From Pedobacter ghigonis (lineage in GTDB: Bacteria; Bacteroidota; Bacteroidia; Sphingobacteriales; Sphingobacteriaceae): a stretch of 64,000 nt of DNA. This document shows positions 17,727 to 25,293 of the stretch, piece by piece. The stretch spans positions 19,344-83,343 of the forward strand of contig NZ_CAESCM010000023.1 in the NCBI RefSeq assembly GCF_903166585.1. Reading direction: 5' to 3'. The notes beneath the pieces are model-generated. The model saw nothing but the letters and a program-made list of their open reading frames with translations, searched no databases and was not told the origin of the DNA. A program made the translations under genes and the position numbers. The first letter of the stretch is position 1, and each line of letters begins with the position of its first letter.

Positions 17727-18095
17727 TTAGCAATTTGCGGTCTGAGGCAGGTAGCGGTTAACCATGGTGGTAAGTCTGGCAATATCAAAAGGTTTGCGCA
17801 AGTAGTTATTAAAGCCCATTTTTCGGTAAGTAAGGTCGATGTCGGGATTACAACTCGACGCAATGAGCGTGGTATGAGGGCATAAAGTTCGGATAACCCT
17901 GCACAACCGCGCAGGCCTCAGAAGATCCTGAAAACAATCCATAATAATCAGATCGGGAGCATAGCTTACTACTGCTGTAGCCAGATCACCATCCCAGTAT
18001 GGAAGCGTTTTTACCTCGCAACCTTCCTCAGATAATATGAGGCTTATGATTTCAAAAATAGCAACATCTGGTTCGTGAAGATATATCCTTTTCAT
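17727..18095 (-). CDS. Stand-alone response-regulator receiver domain
   Basis: A 122-residue single-domain receiver. Asp53 in IIMDCFQ is the likely phosphoacceptor and Lys101 in LRKPFD is conserved. The N-terminal acidic pair is atypical (HEPDVAIF rather than Asp-Asp), which could weaken magnesium binding, and the switch position is Ser80. There is no output domain, so it may act as a phosphate shuttle or sink or bind a protein target. It converges with the TDT gene. The PAS kinase 7 kb away is an orphan and a conceivable partner. Confidence 0.85.
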   Translation of the reverse strand: MKRIYLHEPDVAIFEIISLILSEEGCEVKTLPYWDGDLATAVVSYAPDLIIMDCFQDLLRPARLCRVIRTLCPHTTLIASSCNPDIDLTYRKMGFNNYLRKPFDIARLTTMVNRYLPQTANC

Positions 18096-18101
18096 GGTAG
18101 T

Positions 18102-18106
18102 CCTCC
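18102..18106 (-). promoter_or_regulatory. Strong Shine-Dalgarno site for the receiver gene
   Basis: The minus strand carries GGAGG six bases ahead of the ATG at 18095. Such a strong site is unusual for Bacteroidota and fixes the start. Confidence 0.6.
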
Positions 18107-18241
18107 GAAAAAGATAGATCCCATACGTCCGGCGGGAATATTTTAAGGATATTACAATATAGCCAAAATAAGCTTACAAAACCAATTTTTGGGCAATATA
18201 ATTTACTCGCTGCTAATACAATATGCTTTAATTTACGCCCT

Positions 18242-20671
18242 TTATTTGATCGAGGTTAATGTTAACCAGGCATCTGGAAGTCCTGGCGAACTTACCTCCA
18301 GTTTAATGTCGCCTGCTTTAGCCGAACTTTTCAAAACTACCAATGCACGGCCGTTCCAGGCTTTTCTTTCCTTAGCCGTGTAAGGTGTAATGTCTTTAAG
18401 ATTGGCATTATCTGTAGCCACAATGCTTGCAGGTCCGGATAATTTAAAAGTTAAGTTATGTTCTGCATCCGGCCTGATATTTCCTTGCTTATCTACTATT
18501 TCTACCGTAACAAAAGAAAGGTCCTGCGCATTTGCGTAAAGCTTTTTTCGATCGGCCTTTAGTTTTATCTGTGCAGCCTGACCGCTGGTGTTTAAAATAA
18601 CCGCTTCTTTTTCTTGTCCATTTAGTAGCCCCACAGCTTTTAACTGGCCTGGCTGATAGGCGAGGGGGAATGTTGCTTTAAATTGTTGGTTTACCGTTGT
18701 TGCTTGTTCTCCAATTAACTTGTTATTGAGGTACAGTCGTACAGCAGGGTATTTGCTGTAAACTTCTATCTGTATTTCCTTGCCCTCGTAACCTGGCCAG
18801 GTCCAGCTTTCCCATGTTGGCCAAACCGACCACATGGTTTCTTTAATCGAGCCATTAGCCGGATTCGGCTCTCTTACAGCCATGTAAATTTTTTCGTTGT
18901 CATTGTATAACATGCTTCGGTAGTGCGAAATTGGCTTTCTCCAGCCAGTTAAATCAATATCTCCACAATAAGCACCATGCCAGGGAAATAAATCACGCTC
19001 CCAATGTTGTCCTGCCAGTTCGCCTGGGTAAAAATAACGTCCAATTCCGGATTCGCCAAGGTAGTCCATGGCAGTCCAGACAAAGTCGCCGATGATATAA
19101 TTGTTTTGCTGTACCAGCTCCCAGTTGGCAAAAGCATCTCTCGGATAGGATTCGGTTTGTACAATGATGCGCGAGGGCACCCGCTTATGGTCTGCTGTGG
19201 CATGGTGCAGCTGGTAGTTATATCCGGCCACATCGTGGGCTGCCATTAGCGGATCAAACATTTCCCAATCTTTATCCCAGGTGGTCATCGCCGAAGTTAC
19301 TGGCCTGGTCTGATCATGTTTCTTTACATAGGATGATAGTAGTTTGGCTGTTTCAACTGCCTGGGCTTCCTTTCGCTCAATAATTTCATTGCCAATGCTC
19401 CAGATAATGATGGCGGGGTGGTTGCGATCGCGTTTAACCATTGCCGCAATATCGCGTTCAGACCAATCGTTAAAATATAAAGCATAGTCATATTTGTTTT
19501 TTCCGGTGCGCCATCCGTCAAACGCCTCATCAATAACCAAAAGACCAAGCTTATCGCAGGCATCTAAAAAAGCCGGCGAAGGTGGGTTATGGGAAGTACG
19601 CACAGCGTTAAATCCTGCTGCCTTCAGTAGTTCTGCCTTTCTTTCCTCAGCGCGGTCAAATGCTGCTGCACCCAGGCTTCCATTATCGTGGTGTACACAA
19701 CCACCATTTAGCTTGATGGTTTTCCCGTTCAGCTCAAATCCTTTGGTTGGGCTGAACCGTATAGAGCGGATGCCAAAATTTTGTACTTCTTTGTCTAATA
19801 GTTTTTTATTATCCTTAATCTCAACTATTGCATCATACAGGTTTGGTGTTTTTATATCCCACAAAAGTGGCTTATTCAGTGCCAAATTTTCGGTTATGCT
19901 GTTTGAACTACGCGGTTGAAGCTTAACCTGTACTGTTTTGGTTGCAGCTTTGCGGTGGCTTTTATCGTAAATTGAAATGGATACGGCTACATTTTTTGAC
20001 TGGTCGGTATCGTTATTTAACCTGGCCTCAACCCGAACAGTAGCTTTTTTGGTGCTTACTGCAGGAGTGGTGACAAAAACACCCCATTGATCGAAATGTA
20101 CAGGATCATTACTCATGAGCCATACGTGGCGATAAATCCCTGAGCCGCTATACCAGCGCGAATTTTTTTGTTGCGCATTATCTACACGCACCGCTATGGT
20201 ATTTTTAGTGCCGTATTTCAAATACGGACTCAGATCGTAGCTAAATGAAGAATATCCGTAAAGGTAAACACCAAGCGATTTGCCATTTATAAAAACCTCC
20301 GCATTCATGTAAACTCCTTCAAAATAAACAGCTATCTTTTTGTTTTTCCAGTTAGCGGGTAACGAGAAGGCTTTTCGGTACCAGCCTATGCCTGCCGGAA
20401 AGTATCCGCCGTCATTGCCCATTGGATTTTTTGCATCTATCTTACCTTCAATGCTCCAGTCGTGTGGCAAATCGAGCGTACGCCAGTTTTGGTCATCCAG
20501 TTCAGCCGCACTGAAGTTAGCTGATTTATCTGCCAGATTAAATTTCCATCCATAATCAAAAAGCTGCTTATCGCCGTTAAAAGCTTGCTGTGCACTTGAT
20601 TTTAGCGCTATAAGCATCAACAAAACGATTACAGCCGGATAATGAAGACCTGGATAAGCATATCTTTTCAT
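18242..20671 (-). CDS. Glycoside hydrolase family 2 enzyme (beta-galactosidase-like)
   Basis: An exported enzyme of 809 residues that would release terminal beta-linked sugars in the periplasm. A signal peptide (about 1-27) is followed by the GH2 sugar-binding jelly roll (from 35), an immunoglobulin-like domain (about 195-303), the TIM barrel (about 305-600) and C-terminal beta domains including a DUF4982-type region. Catalytic residues can be placed: acid/base Glu429 in WSIGNE and nucleophile Glu507 in IVQTESYP. Exact specificity (galactoside, glucuronide or mannoside) cannot be assigned. It stands alone rather than in a polysaccharide utilisation locus. Confidence 0.93.
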   Translation of the reverse strand: MKRYAYPGLHYPAVIVLLMLIALKSSAQQAFNGDKQLFDYGWKFNLADKSANFSAAELDDQNWRTLDLPHDWSIEGKIDAKNPMGNDGGYFPAGIGWYRKAFSLPANWKNKKIAVYFEGVYMNAEVFINGKSLGVYLYGYSSFSYDLSPYLKYGTKNTIAVRVDNAQQKNSRWYSGSGIYRHVWLMSNDPVHFDQWGVFVTTPAVSTKKATVRVEARLNNDTDQSKNVAVSISIYDKSHRKAATKTVQVKLQPRSSNSITENLALNKPLLWDIKTPNLYDAIVEIKDNKKLLDKEVQNFGIRSIRFSPTKGFELNGKTIKLNGGCVHHDNGSLGAAAFDRAEERKAELLKAAGFNAVRTSHNPPSPAFLDACDKLGLLVIDEAFDGWRTGKNKYDYALYFNDWSERDIAAMVKRDRNHPAIIIWSIGNEIIERKEAQAVETAKLLSSYVKKHDQTRPVTSAMTTWDKDWEMFDPLMAAHDVAGYNYQLHHATADHKRVPSRIIVQTESYPRDAFANWELVQQNNYIIGDFVWTAMDYLGESGIGRYFYPGELAGQHWERDLFPWHGAYCGDIDLTGWRKPISHYRSMLYNDNEKIYMAVREPNPANGSIKETMWSVWPTWESWTWPGYEGKEIQIEVYSKYPAVRLYLNNKLIGEQATTVNQQFKATFPLAYQPGQLKAVGLLNGQEKEAVILNTSGQAAQIKLKADRKKLYANAQDLSFVTVEIVDKQGNIRPDAEHNLTFKLSGPASIVATDNANLKDITPYTAKERKAWNGRALVVLKSSAKAGDIKLEVSSPGLPDAWLTLTSIK

Positions 20672-20942
20672 TGTAAAATGGGTTTATACATGGTTAAGGC
20701 ATGAAGATACAAATAATAAGCGTTGTATGTACGTTTAAAATTTGAAATACAATCTGGCTATTTGCAGCAATCAGCTGGTTAATGAATGTACAGTTGATTT
20801 ATTTGAAAAATGAAGAAGATATCCAGCGGAGCTGTTTGTATTGAATGGATTACAGCCTTTAATGTGCTGCTGTTTTTAAGAGAGAGGAGAAGTTCTGAAC
20901 CAGAGATGAGCAGATCGGTGTTTAAACTTTGATGTTTTTTGA

Positions 20943-20966
20943 GCCGAATAAAAAAATCTATTCGGC
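20943..20966. other. Hairpin of uncertain role
   Basis: Perfect eight-base arms GCCGAATA and TATTCGGC enclose eight bases. It lies about 10 bases past the stop of the 34-residue peptide gene on the minus strand, so it may end that transcript, though no T-tract follows. Confidence 0.4.
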
Positions 20967-20975
20967 CCTTTAAAC

Positions 20976-21080
20976 TTAAAACCGCCTTTCTCGGCCTTTG
21001 TTACGAAGTAATTCGATCAAAATACCGAAACCAGAAAGTAGTGAGAATACGCCGATGATTAGGTTGGTTCTGTCATCCAT
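20976..21080 (-). CDS. 34-residue single-pass membrane peptide (candidate)
   Basis: ATG at 21080 opens MDDRTNLIIGVFSLLSGFGI, then LIELLRNKGRERRF and a TAA stop. The layout is acidic N-terminus, a hydrophobic helix of about 17 residues and a basic C-terminus, which is the plan of known small membrane proteins oriented by the positive-inside rule. A hairpin follows the stop. No family is known to me and the peptide is too short for certainty. Confidence 0.45.
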   Translation of the reverse strand: MDDRTNLIIGVFSLLSGFGILIELLRNKGRERRF

Positions 21081-21325
21081 GAAGTTTTTAGTTTAGGTTT
21101 TCAAGATATAAACTTCAGATGACATTAAAAAGACATTTTACGAAAAAAGAGCAAAAAAGAGTAAAAAAAATTCGTAAGCTTAAATCCTGACTTAAGCTAC
21201 ACACACGATTTTGCACTTTCCTTAGCCTCAATTACCAGATTTTAAAAACCATTATTTGTGGTAAAGGTTTCTTTAATAGCCGTTTCAGTTTAATGGCATT
21301 TAACATTTGGTTTAAACAAAAAACG

Positions 21326-24019
21326 ATGAGTTTACAGGCCTACAATCAAAAACGGGATTTTAAAAAGACCACTGAGCCTAAGGCTGGAATAAGCAAAGAT
21401 AGTAAAAGGCTGATGTTTGTGGTGCAAAAGCACGACGCTTCCAGACTCCATTACGATTTCCGACTGGAGATGGGCGGTGTTTTGAAAAGCTGGGCAGTAC
21501 CCAAAGGTCCATCGCTCGATCCTAAGATTAAACACCTGGCCATGATGGTAGAAGATCATCCTTTCGATTACCGCAATTTTGAAGGGATTATTCCAAAAGG
21601 AGAATATGGTGGCGGAACTGTGATTGTTTGGGATCAGGGCTGGTACGAAACCATCACCGATATTAAAGGAAAGAAAGCACAGGAGAATAATTTGCTTAAA
21701 GAGCTGGCTAAAGGTTCGGTTAAAGTGCGTTTGCATGGTCAGAAATTAAATGGGGAGTTTGCGTTGGTAAAAACCAAAGGCATGGGAGAGAATGCCTGGC
21801 TGCTGATTAAACATGATGACGAGTATGCTTCTAAAAAGGACATTACTAAGCAGGATGGATCTGTACTGTCGGGAAAAACCCTGGCAGTAATGGAAGAAAC
21901 CAGTGAGAAAGTATGGAAATCGGGGAAGGAGCAAAAGCTGAGCACTGATAAATTAGCTAAAGTTGTTAAAAATAAAAAGGGCAGGGATGAGGGGCAGAAT
22001 GCAGCACCTGATGTTGCCAAACTACTCCGCAATGCTCCTAAATCGGCTATACTGAAAAACATAAAACCCATGCTGGCCACTTTGGTTGATAGCGCTTTTG
22101 ATGATGAAGACTGGCAATATGAAGTGAAATGGGATGGTTACCGGGCGCTTGCTTTTTTAAACAAGGATAAAGTAGAGCTGCTTTCGAGAAATAAAAAATC
22201 ATTTAACGAAAAATTCTATCCCATTTACGAACTGCTGAAATCGTTGAAAATCAATGCGGTTTTAGATGGCGAGGTGCTGGTATTGAATGATAAAGGCATT
22301 TCGAACTTTGGCCAGCTTCAAAACTGGAGAAATGAAGCCGACGGGACACTGATTTATTGCGTTTTCGATATTTTGTGGTACAATGGTAAAGACCTTACCG
22401 GACTCACTTTAGTAGAACGACAGACTATATTGAAGGAGATATTGCCTCAAACCAACGATAGTATCCGTCTTTCTAAAGTATTTGATACCAGTGGAATTGA
22501 GTTTTTTAAGGCTGCCGAAAAGATAGGGCTGGAAGGAATTATAGCCAAACGTAAATCTTCTGTTTATACCCTAAACAATCGGTCTAAAGACTGGCTCAAA
22601 ATAAAAATCAGCAAAAGACAGGAGGTGATTATTGCAGGTTTTACCAAAAACAAGGCTACTTCCAAATCTTTCAGTTCGCTTATACTGGCCGTTTACAAAA
22701 AAGGGAAACTAAGTTTTGCCGGCAAGGTAGGTACAGGATTTTCTGATCAGCAACAAAAACAGATGATGAAAATGTTCGAGCGCTACATAAGCAAGAAGAG
22801 TCCGTTCGAAGTTGTTCCGGATGTTAATAAGCGTTCTAGATTTCAATGGATGCAGCCTGATGCAGCGATAACCTGGATGAAAGCCGAACTGGTTGCTGAA
22901 GTTGAGTTTACCGAAATTACCAGTGAAGGTGTGTTCAGGCATCCCTCATTTAAAGGTATGCGCGAAGATAAAAAGGCTAAAGAAGTAGTAAGAGAAGAAG
23001 CAGAACCTACTGAAGATATTATTGAAAAAGATGATGATAAAAAAATAGTAAACAAAGAGATATCAAAAATGGATTCAAGCGGATTGTTGAATGCTAAAGG
23101 AGACAGACAGGAAATAAGAATAAAAGGGAAAACCCTCGAGTTTAATCACCTTTCTAAAGTTTACTGGCCTGGTGAGGGGATAACCAAGCGCGATTTGTTA
23201 AATTATTATGCCGATGTTGCCGAATACATGTTGCCATATTTAAAAGATAGGCCGCAATCGTTAAACCGTTTTCCGGGCGGGATAAAAGGCAAGCCATTTT
23301 ACCAGAAAGATGTTAAAGGCAAGGCACCCGACTGGGCAAAAACTTTTCCTTACTCAACTGGCGATGGCGAGAAAAAGGAATACCTGCTGGGCAACGATCT
23401 GGCTACGCTTTTATGGATGGTATCGTTAGGTTGTATTGAAATCAATCCCTGGTTTTCGCGGGCTAAAAAGCCCGATTATCCTGATTATTGTGTGATTGAT
23501 CTCGATCCCGATCAACAGGATTTTGACCAGGTTATTGTTGCAGCGTTGCAGGTAAAGGAAGTGCTGGATGCCATCGATGTGCCCAGTTATCCTAAAACCT
23601 CTGGGTCGACGGGCATTCACATCTATATTCCGATGGGAGCGAAGTACACCTATGAGCAAACTCAGCTTTTTGCCCGCATTGTTGTAGAGGCTGTTCATGC
23701 TGCTTTGCCCGAATTTACGACGCTTAAGCGCAGTATAGCGGCCAGGAAAGGGAAAATGTATCTCGATTTTTTACAAAACCGGCCAGGCGCAACCATTGCA
23801 GGACCATATTCGGTAAGGCCAAAGCCCGGCGCAACTGTTTCCATGCCATTAGCATGGGATGAGGTAAAACCAGGCTTAAAGATGAAAGATTTTACCATTT
23901 TTAATACCATGGCCAGATTAAAGGAAAAAGGCGATCTTTTTAAAGGTGTGCTGGGCAAGGGGATTGATCTGAAAAAAGCCATTCAGAAAGCTAAAGTTGG
24001 CCCTGGTGCGGTATGCTGA
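21326..24019 (+). CDS. ligD: Multidomain DNA ligase D (NHEJ)
   Basis: The main enzyme of bacterial non-homologous end joining: it trims, fills and seals double-strand breaks. The ATG at 21326 is preferred over the one at 21293, giving 897 residues. Domain order is 3'-phosphoesterase (about 5-165, with QKHDASRLHYDFRLE and MVEDHPFDY), ATP-dependent ligase (about 240-550, adenylated Lys268 in EVKWDGYR, then DGEVLVL and EGIIAK) and a C-terminal primase-like polymerase (about 600-890, catalytic DLD at 725-727). A charged linker (550-590) joins the last two. The ku gene lies 400 bases downstream on the same strand. The last codons are part of a repeated sequence. Confidence 0.95.
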   Translation: MSLQAYNQKRDFKKTTEPKAGISKDSKRLMFVVQKHDASRLHYDFRLEMGGVLKSWAVPKGPSLDPKIKHLAMMVEDHPFDYRNFEGIIPKGEYGGGTVIVWDQGWYETITDIKGKKAQENNLLKELAKGSVKVRLHGQKLNGEFALVKTKGMGENAWLLIKHDDEYASKKDITKQDGSVLSGKTLAVMEETSEKVWKSGKEQKLSTDKLAKVVKNKKGRDEGQNAAPDVAKLLRNAPKSAILKNIKPMLATLVDSAFDDEDWQYEVKWDGYRALAFLNKDKVELLSRNKKSFNEKFYPIYELLKSLKINAVLDGEVLVLNDKGISNFGQLQNWRNEADGTLIYCVFDILWYNGKDLTGLTLVERQTILKEILPQTNDSIRLSKVFDTSGIEFFKAAEKIGLEGIIAKRKSSVYTLNNRSKDWLKIKISKRQEVIIAGFTKNKATSKSFSSLILAVYKKGKLSFAGKVGTGFSDQQQKQMMKMFERYISKKSPFEVVPDVNKRSRFQWMQPDAAITWMKAELVAEVEFTEITSEGVFRHPSFKGMREDKKAKEVVREEAEPTEDIIEKDDDKKIVNKEISKMDSSGLLNAKGDRQEIRIKGKTLEFNHLSKVYWPGEGITKRDLLNYYADVAEYMLPYLKDRPQSLNRFPGGIKGKPFYQKDVKGKAPDWAKTFPYSTGDGEKKEYLLGNDLATLLWMVSLGCIEINPWFSRAKKPDYPDYCVIDLDPDQQDFDQVIVAALQVKEVLDAIDVPSYPKTSGSTGIHIYIPMGAKYTYEQTQLFARIVVEAVHAALPEFTTLKRSIAARKGKMYLDFLQNRPGATIAGPYSVRPKPGATVSMPLAWDEVKPGLKMKDFTIFNTMARLKEKGDLFKGVLGKGIDLKKAIQKAKVGPGAVC

Positions 24020-24175
24020 ACTTCTGCCAAGTCGGATGTTTAGCTACCGAACCTGATGCAGAAAGCTGGTCGGTGCGGACACCGACCAGTAGATCAACGC
24101 TATCGGTTGGTGTCCGCACCGACCGAAACAGATAATCTGTAGCTGATCCACAGCTCAAAGCAATTGGCCTCGCCT
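24006..24175. repeat. Palindromic tandem repeat, copy 1
   Basis: A 170-base unit that begins inside the last codons of ligD (GTGCGGTATGCTGAAC) and is repeated next to itself. It contains a large inverted repeat: GGTCGGTGCGGACACCGACC (24068-24087) against 24105-24124, matching at 19 of 20 positions over a 17-base spacer. Each arm is itself nearly self-complementary, so cruciform or hairpin formation is likely. It may also help to end ligD transcription. Confidence 0.75.
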
Positions 24176-24391
24176 GTGCGGTATGCTGAACCTCTGCCAG
24201 ATCGGATGTTTAGCTACCGAACCTGATGCAGAAAGCTGGTTGGTGCGGACATCGACCAGTAGATGAAAATAAGAGTTCCTGAAACAAGTTCAGGAAGACG
24301 ATCGTATGAGATAAACGCTATCGGTTGGTGTCCGCACCGACCGAAACGTAGCTAACCCACAACTCAAAACAATCGGCTTCGCCTGACTGTT
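24176..24391. repeat. Palindromic tandem repeat, copy 2 with a nested insertion
   Basis: The second copy starts with the same GTGCGGTATGCTGAAC. Its palindrome arms are at 24238-24257 and 24323-24342, so the spacer is 48 bases longer than in copy 1. The extra DNA (about 24265-24312) is bounded by AGAT on both sides and contains the inverted repeat TTCCTGAA (24276-24283) and TTCAGGAA (24289-24296). It looks like a smaller palindromic element inserted into the loop. No reading frame is present. Confidence 0.7.
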
Positions 24392-24415
24392 AGTATTGAA
24401 GCTTAAAATATAGTT

Positions 24416-25186
24416 ATGAGATCGATCTGGAAAGGTTCAATTGGATTTGGGCTGGTTAATATCCCCGTTAAGTTATTTTCTGGCGTACAAAACAGTCATT
24501 TAGATTTGGATATGCTTGATGAACGCGACCATGAGAAAATCAGGTTTTTGCGCGTTAACGAAAAAACACATAAAGAGGTGCCCTTTGATAAAATTGTGAA
24601 AGGTTACTTCCTGAAAGATCGCTACATTGTTTTAGATAAACACGATCTGGAAGAAGCGGCTCCTGAAAAAACGAAGATTATTGAACTCGAGAATTTTGTC
24701 GACATTCAGGATATTAATCCGATATATTACGAAACTTCGTACTATTCAGAACCCGAAAAGCAGGGGAAAAAAGCGTACGCCTTGTTGTTAAAAGCATTGG
24801 TGAAATCGAAAAAAGCCGGCGTTGCCCGCTTTGTGCTGCGCAATACCGAAAATCTATGTGTTATTCACCCGATGGACAATGTAATTGTAATCACTAAAAT
24901 CCGTTTTCAGCAAGAAATCAGGAGCTTATCCGAAATTAATAAGGTAGAGGATATCAATATCACTAAAAAGGAAATGGATGTAGGTATGGCCTTAATTAAA
25001 CAATACAGCTCGGCATTTGATTTAGGTGCATTTAAGGACGAGTATAGTGAGGAGCTGCTTAAAATTATTAAAGCCAAGGCCAAAGGTAAGCGGGCTACTG
25101 TAAAGAAAATGAAACCACAAAAGGCAGCTAGCGATGATCTTTACGATCAGTTGATGGAAAGCCTGGGATCTAAAAAAGGAGCCTAA
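24416..25186 (+). CDS. ku: Ku protein (NHEJ DNA-end binding)
   Basis: A 256-residue Ku homologue that would form a homodimeric ring on DNA ends and recruit LigD. It opens with the signature MRSIWKGSIGFGLVNIPVKL and retains the central beta-barrel features (EEAAPEKTKIIELENFVD, PIYYETSYYSEPE). The tail is Lys-rich (AKAKGKRATVKKMKPQKAA), as in many bacterial Ku proteins, where it aids DNA binding. Length is near the family norm. It follows ligD after a repeat-filled 396-base gap, so it may have its own promoter, though none is obvious. Confidence 0.95.
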   Translation: MRSIWKGSIGFGLVNIPVKLFSGVQNSHLDLDMLDERDHEKIRFLRVNEKTHKEVPFDKIVKGYFLKDRYIVLDKHDLEEAAPEKTKIIELENFVDIQDINPIYYETSYYSEPEKQGKKAYALLLKALVKSKKAGVARFVLRNTENLCVIHPMDNVIVITKIRFQQEIRSLSEINKVEDINITKKEMDVGMALIKQYSSAFDLGAFKDEYSEELLKIIKAKAKGKRATVKKMKPQKAASDDLYDQLMESLGSKKGA

Positions 25187-25235
25187 GGCCAAATGCATGG
25201 AGATGCAATTTGGTTAGACAAGCTCCCTGTAAACA

Positions 25236-25266
25236 TTTGTAGCCTACCATAAGGCAGGCTACATAA
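25236..25266. terminator. Probable bidirectional terminator
   Basis: TGTAGCCT (25238-25245) pairs with AGGCTACA (25256-25263) between the convergent ku gene and the outer-membrane protein gene. The T-run is weak on both strands. A second imperfect hairpin (CCAAATGCAT against ATGCAATTTGG) lies just upstream. Confidence 0.5.
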
Positions 25267-25293
25267 AATTGCTATCAGGTTCTGGCTGGCTAA

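Larger units (their letters stand above)
20672..21325. other. Intergenic region between the GH2 and ligD genes
   Basis: About 650 bases without a long gene. The right part holds a hairpin at 20943-20966 and a 34-codon frame at 20976-21080. The left 270 bases show nothing recognisable and presumably carry the GH2 promoter. Confidence 0.5.

Noticed and set aside
19494..19919. 141-codon frame antisense to the GH2 gene
   Set aside because: It lies opposite the strongly conserved TIM-barrel region of the glycosidase and has a low-complexity Ser/Ala/Phe composition.
21293..21325. Longer N-terminus for LigD
   Set aside because: The extra eleven residues are hydrophobic and not typical. The ATG at 21326 gives the family start MSLQAYNQKRDF.
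24006..24391. CRISPR-like array
   Set aside because: There are only two units, of 170 and 216 bases, with no short regular repeats and spacers and no cas genes nearby.
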